From Cyanobacteria bacterium UBA947 (GTDB lineage: Bacteria; Cyanobacteriota; Vampirovibrionia; Gastranaerophilales; Gastranaerophilaceae): a stretch of 8,918 nucleotides of DNA. The translations under genes and the position numbers were made by a program. How positions within the stretch are numbered: the stretch's first letter is position 1; each line of letters opens with the position of its first letter. Below, one piece after another: positions 6,130 to 8,918 of this stretch. The notes below the pieces were generated by a model. The model saw only the letters and a program-made list of their open reading frames with translations, was not told the DNA's origin and did no database searches. The stretch spans positions 1-8,918 of the forward strand of contig DBCX01000016.1 of assembly GCA_002293275.1 (NCBI GenBank), written 5' to 3'.

Positions 6130-6919
6130 TTTTCATGCCCTCCATAGTTAATTTAATAATCTCATTGAAACTGTCGGCTTTAAGGCTTGCGCCGCCGATA
6201 AGCGCGCCGTCAATGTCAGATTTTGACATCTGCTCGGCGATTGTTGACGGGTTCACACTGCCGCCGTAAAGTATTCTTATTGAATCCGCTGCCGTGCGGC
6301 TTGAAACCTGCGCCACAACCTCACGGATAGCTGCGATTGTGCGGTTGGCCTCATCAGCGTCGCACGTTTTGCCCGTACCTATTGCCCAAATCGGCTCGTA
6401 AGCTATTACACTGCCCGCGATTTGTTCTTGCGTCAAACCGTCAAGCGCGGCTTTAATCTGGCCTGCGATAAAAGTATCAGTCACTCCCGCCTCGCGCTGC
6501 TCAAGGGTTTCGCCGCAGCAGATGACAGGAACAAGTCCGCCGGCTAAAATCGCCTTGGCCTTTTTGTTAATCATCTCGTCTGTTTCGCTAAAATACTGTC
6601 TGCGCTCGGAGTGGCCGATAATAACGTATGTGCATCCCGCGTCAGCAAGCATCTCAACCGAAATCTCACCGGTGAACGCACCTGAGGTTTCCCAGTGGCA
6701 GTTTTGACCGGCGATGTGGATTTTGTTACACCCGCAGCCGCATTGGCATTTGTCGGCTTCAACATGCGCGAGAGATGTGAACGTCGGCGCCATCACAACA
6801 ACAGGCAAATCCTGCGCGCTCAAATCTTTTAAATAATTTTTCACTGCGCCAAAAAGTGCCTTGGCGTCAGCTTGCAGCAGGTTCATTTTCCAGTTTCCCG
6901 CAATAATCGGTTTTCTCAT
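6113..6919 (-). CDS. tpiA: Triosephosphate isomerase
   Basis: This 268-residue glycolytic enzyme interconverts dihydroxyacetone phosphate and glyceraldehyde 3-phosphate. Substrate residues Asn9 and Lys11 are in GNWKMN, catalytic His103 is in IGHSERRQYF, the catalytic base Glu175 is in AYEPIWAIGTG (with loop 6 at 176-183), and the phosphate-binding GGSV is at 219-222. The length is slightly above the usual 250 or so. Part of the excess is an unusual cysteine run CQCGCGC at 58-64, between ADK and NKIHIAGQN, where most family members have a short hydrophilic loop. The start at 6919 is chosen over an in-frame TTG at 6937 because an AAGGAG site lies 7 nt before it. It has a strong promoter and heads the minus-strand block. 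Confidence 0.97.
   Translation of the reverse strand: MRKPIIAGNWKMNLLQADAKALFGAVKNYLKDLSAQDLPVVVMAPTFTSLAHVEADKCQCGCGCNKIHIAGQNCHWETSGAFTGEISVEMLADAGCTYVIIGHSERRQYFSETDEMINKKAKAILAGGLVPVICCGETLEQREAGVTDTFIAGQIKAALDGLTQEQIAGSVIAYEPIWAIGTGKTCDADEANRTIAAIREVVAQVSSRTAADSIRILYGGSVNPSTIAEQMSKSDIDGALIGGASLKADSFNEIIKLTMEGMKNGAAV
6138..6143 (-). promoter_or_regulatory. Ribosome binding site for the 82-residue gene inside tpiA
   Basis: GGAGGG lies 8 nt before the ATG at 6129, within the codons for the MEGMKNG end of TpiA. It indicates that the small gene is translated in its own right, probably coupled to tpiA. Confidence 0.65.
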
Positions 6920-6926
6920 GTTCTTT

Positions 6927-6932
6927 CTCCTT
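6927..6932 (-). promoter_or_regulatory. Ribosome binding site deciding the tpiA start
   Basis: AAGGAG lies 7 nt before the ATG at 6919. It would fall inside the coding region if the upstream TTG at 6937 were used. Confidence 0.75.
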
Positions 6933-6949
6933 AACAATTTATAAAATTA

Positions 6950-6978
6950 ATTATAACATGAAAAAATTTTTGTGTTAA
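6950..6978 (-). promoter_or_regulatory. tpiA promoter, near-consensus sigma-70
   Basis: On the minus strand -35 TTAACA (6978-6973, 5 of 6), an exact 17-bp spacer, and a perfect -10 TATAAT (6955-6950) preceded by TGT as an extended -10. The predicted start near 6943 gives a leader of about 24 nt. The -35 is inside the 8-bp palindrome TGTTAACA (6973-6980). The spacer contains an A6T5 tract. The region also has to hold the divergent ssb promoter, for which I see only weak candidates. Confidence 0.75.
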
Positions 6979-7009
6979 CATAGTAAAATAAAAAACGAAA
7001 GGACAAAAC

Positions 7010-7345
7010 ATGAACACAGTTTTATTAGTCGGGCGCGTCGGGCGCGATGCGGAGATTAAATATTTTGAATCCGGAAAAGTCAAATCAAACTTCTCCGTCG
7101 CCGTCAACCGGTGGGATTCCAAAACAAAATCCGAGATTGCCGACTGGTTTAATATAGACGTTTGGGACAAACAAGCGGAATTTGCGGGCGAATATGTGAA
7201 AAAAGGCGCGCTCGCGGCAGTGGAAGGAAGAATAGTTAAGGACTCATGGCAGGATAAGGCCACCGGCAACGACAGAGAAAGCTTTAAAATCGTTGCGACA
7301 AACATACGTTTGTTAGGCGGCAAAAGAGAGGCTGAAGCCTTTTAG
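7010..7345 (+). CDS. ssb: Single-stranded DNA-binding protein, short form
   Basis: This 111-residue protein is essentially a single OB-fold domain that coats single-stranded DNA in replication and repair. It opens MNTVLLVGRVGRDAEIKYFE, with the aromatic residues expected in the DNA-binding face (Trp35, Trp46, Phe47, Trp52, Trp80) and YVKKGALAAVEG at 62-73. Typical SSBs are about 145-180 residues, with a flexible linker and an acidic tip ending DDDIPF. Here the OB fold runs straight into GGKREAEAF, keeping only two Glu and a final Phe. Short cyanobacterial SSBs look similar from memory. An AAAGGA site lies 6 nt before the ATG. The gene diverges from tpiA and precedes the kinase by 43 bp. Its normal chromosomal role is assumed; a second, full-length SSB elsewhere cannot be excluded. 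Confidence 0.93.
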   Translation: MNTVLLVGRVGRDAEIKYFESGKVKSNFSVAVNRWDSKTKSEIADWFNIDVWDKQAEFAGEYVKKGALAAVEGRIVKDSWQDKATGNDRESFKIVATNIRLLGGKREAEAF

Positions 7346-7348
7346 ATA

Positions 7349-7374
7349 AGGTGTCACCGCGCACCTGACGCGCG
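7349..7374 (+). promoter_or_regulatory. Competing short hairpins between ssb and the kinase gene
   Basis: Two stems can form in this 43-bp gap: AGGTG (7349-7353) with CACCT (7362-7366), and CGCGC (7358-7362) with GCGCG (7370-7374) around a 7-nt loop. They share position 7362 and are mutually exclusive. No U-run follows either stem. They could be mRNA-processing or attenuation elements, or chance; only the pairing is seen. Confidence 0.3.
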
Positions 7375-7388
7375 ATATTAGGTAGCTT

Positions 7389-8702
7389 ATGATTATAACA
7401 TCAAACACAGCAGGCATCATCGCAGATGATTTAACCGGAGCAAACGATTCGTCGCTGCAGTTCCGGCTCAAAGGCGCAATCACTCAAATCCTTTTGAGCG
7501 ACGAGATTGAGCCTGAAAACATTGAATCAACCCAAGCCTGGGCCGTTTCAACAGAATCTCGCAACATCTCACCCGGTGACGCTTATGAAAAAGTCCAGCG
7601 CGCAACGCGCATGTTTGTTGAAAAAATTAACCCGGATTATCTGTTTAAGAAAATAGATTCAACGCTGCGCGGTAATATCGCGATTGAAATCGCGGCGATG
7701 CTGGAAATCACCTGCTGGGATGCAGCGGTTGTTGTACCTGCGCTCCCCGCGGAGGCACGCATGACAGTCGGCGGTTATCACCTGAGCAAAGGCACCCCGA
7801 TTGAACGCACACAAATCGCTCGTGACCCGCATTCTCCGATAACAGAGTCCCATGTCCCGACGCTTTTAAGGCAGCAGCTGCCCGAGGACTGCGCGCACCT
7901 AATCGGCTCCATTGAGCTGTCAACTATTATCAAAGGCGCAGGACCTATTTTGATGAGGCTGAACGAGCTTATTGAGCAGGGGAAAAAGCTTATCGTTATT
8001 GATGCGGTCTCAATGGTTGACATTGAGCAAATCGCGCTTGCAATCAACAAAACCGAGTACAAAATCCTGCCATCCGGCACCGCGGCACTGGCGCAGGCGC
8101 TCAGCGAGCTGTGGTTCGCGGATTTGGAGAACAAGCAAACACCGGTTGTTTTGCCCAAGCTGCCCAAATTTATCGTCTCAGGCAGCGCAACGCACATCAC
8201 CGCCGCGCAGATTGACCGGCTTGCACACGGCGATGCGTTTGATGATGTTACAACTATTGACCTTGATTTGAAAACAATCCTCGGCGGCGTGAAAGAAGAA
8301 TTGGTCAATAAAACTGTCAACGCGCTCGGTAAGAACAGCACCGTTGTCGTAAACACATCGCATTTGATAATTAACTACGACGGGTTTGGCGATGAGTACG
8401 AAAACATGACAAAAGCTGATTTGGCGGGCGTTATCACGGATTTTCTTGCCGATTTGACACGGCGTGTCGTGGAGCGCAGACGCGTTATCCTAATCACCCT
8501 CGGCGGCGAGACGTCTTACAAATGCTGCAGCGCAATAGATGCGGAGCAGCTGCAGCTGGTTGATGAGGCGGCCAACGCCATCGCGCTTTGCCTGAGCCAA
8601 AGCTCAAACCAATGGATTGTCACAAAATCCGGAAACCTCGGCAGCGTCAACACGCTTATTGATATTTTAAAATATTTAAAGAGTAAAGAAATTGATGAAT
8701 AA
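7389..8702 (+). CDS. Four-carbon acid sugar kinase family protein (DUF1537; DtnK/OtnK-like)
   Basis: This 437-residue kinase belongs to the family that phosphorylates D-threonate, D-erythronate or 3-oxo-tetronate at C4. The N-terminal substrate domain has IADDLTGAND at 11-20, KKIDSTLRGN at 87-96 and RDPHSPITESHVPTLL at 145-160. The C-terminal nucleotide domain begins at about 260 with FIVSGSATHITAAQ and has GGETS at 372-376 and TKSGNLG at 412-418 (TKSGGFG is commoner). The start at 7389 fits the family's N-terminus, with AGG about 6 nt upstream. A pdxA-like gene overlaps its end by 8 nt, which favours a D-threonate or D-erythronate kinase (DtnK/DenK) over OtnK, which more often travels with otnC/otnI. 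Substrate specificity cannot be settled from sequence, so no symbol is given. Confidence 0.9.
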   Translation: MIITSNTAGIIADDLTGANDSSLQFRLKGAITQILLSDEIEPENIESTQAWAVSTESRNISPGDAYEKVQRATRMFVEKINPDYLFKKIDSTLRGNIAIEIAAMLEITCWDAAVVVPALPAEARMTVGGYHLSKGTPIERTQIARDPHSPITESHVPTLLRQQLPEDCAHLIGSIELSTIIKGAGPILMRLNELIEQGKKLIVIDAVSMVDIEQIALAINKTEYKILPSGTAALAQALSELWFADLENKQTPVVLPKLPKFIVSGSATHITAAQIDRLAHGDAFDDVTTIDLDLKTILGGVKEELVNKTVNALGKNSTVVVNTSHLIINYDGFGDEYENMTKADLAGVITDFLADLTRRVVERRRVILITLGGETSYKCCSAIDAEQLQLVDEAANAIALCLSQSSNQWIVTKSGNLGSVNTLIDILKYLKSKEIDE

Positions 8703-8918
8703 AATCGTCATAACAACAGGCGATCCAAACGGGATTGGGCCGGAGGTTACGCTAAAAGCGCTGGCGGCTGTGGGTTTGCCATCGGACAATGTTGTTGTGA
8801 TTTCGCACGAAAAACTTAACGTACCCTACGAAGTTATTTTGGCAGACTCATCCTTTGAGATGCTGAAAAAAGCCTGCGAAATCAGCATGTCCGCCCCATC
8901 CCATTTACCCCTTGTCAC
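8695..8918 (+). CDS. pdxA: PdxA-family dehydrogenase, N-terminal part only (cut by window end)
   Basis: Only 74 codons are present. MNKIVITTGDPNGIGPEVTL carries the family hallmark GDPxGIGPE (residues 9-17). The frame is open to the window edge. PdxA proper oxidises 4-phosphohydroxy-L-threonine in pyridoxal phosphate synthesis. The PdxA2 subgroup acts on 4-phospho-D-threonate or 4-phospho-D-erythronate, giving dihydroxyacetone phosphate and CO2. The 8-nt overlap with a DUF1537 kinase favours the PdxA2 role. The residues that separate the subgroups lie outside the window. No strong ribosome site is visible (only AAAGA-like sequence upstream), consistent with translational coupling to the kinase. 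The segment after residue 25 diverges from the PdxA sequences I remember. Confidence 0.85.
   Translation, partial: MNKIVITTGDPNGIGPEVTLKALAAVGLPSDNVVVISHEKLNVPYEVILADSSFEMLKKACEISMSAPSHLPLV

Noticed and set aside
6931..6957. Plus-strand ssb promoter TTAACA-15-TATAAC
   Set aside because: The spacer is too short for a good sigma-70 promoter, and the TTAACA overlaps the tpiA ribosome site. Other -10-like sequences near 6984 have no -35. I do not call an ssb promoter.
6931..7323. 130-codon minus-strand open frame opposite ssb
   Set aside because: It covers the tpiA promoter and the ssb coding region, with no family resemblance; the ssb reading is unambiguous.
7778..8356. 192-codon open frame on the minus strand, antisense to the kinase gene
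   Set aside because: It lies wholly opposite a gene with clear family motifs, has no recognisable domain, and is Ser/Ile/Val-rich in the way frame shadows are.
2432..8912. CATTTACCCC found three times on the plus strand (2432, 2995, 8902)
   Set aside because: Two copies lie inside conserved or plausible coding sequence with no common flanks. A few 10-12-mer repeats are expected by chance in a window of this size.

Overview
The window is bacterial chromosome and almost all coding. It holds twelve protein genes in two divergent blocks, separated by a 90-bp AT-rich control region at about 6920-7009. I see no mobile element, CRISPR array, tRNA or rRNA. Gene order and the short SSB suggest a free-standing bacterium, possibly a non-photosynthetic relative of cyanobacteria (Melainabacteria/Vampirovibrionia type). 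The SSB resembles from memory the short cyanobacterial form (VGRVGRD...KYFESG). This placement is inference only.

Minus-strand block (6919 down to 86): tpiA, an unrecognised 82-residue gene, rpmF, plsX, fabH, fabD, fabG, acpP, fabF. This is the classic rpmF-plsX-fab cluster. PlsX makes acyl-phosphate for phospholipid synthesis. FabD loads malonyl groups onto AcpP, FabH starts the chain, FabF elongates it and FabG does the first reduction of each cycle. rpmF encodes ribosomal protein bL32. Genes from rpmF to fabG are tightly packed: gaps of 8, 9 and 25 bp, and a 1-nt stop/start overlap between fabH and fabD. tpiA and the 82-residue gene overlap by 17 nt. Three good promoters can be read: one before tpiA (TTAACA-17-TATAAT), one before rpmF (extended -10 TGCTAGAAT) and one before acpP (TTGTCA-16-TAGAAT, extended -10). 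acpP and rpmF also share a 16-nt identical translation-start region.

Plus-strand block (7010 to the window end): ssb, a sugar-acid kinase of the DUF1537 (four-carbon acid sugar kinase) family, and the first 74 codons of a pdxA-family dehydrogenase that overlaps the kinase by 8 nt. The kinase/PdxA pair matches the known D-threonate/D-erythronate catabolic module, whose end product is dihydroxyacetone phosphate, the substrate of the TpiA encoded just across the divergent region.

The most unusual items are the roughly 70-residue Ala/Lys-rich tail on bL32, the unrecognised 82-residue protein where many bacteria carry yceD (DUF177), a CxCxCxC run inside TpiA, an SSB without linker or normal acidic tip, and the shared acpP/rpmF control region.
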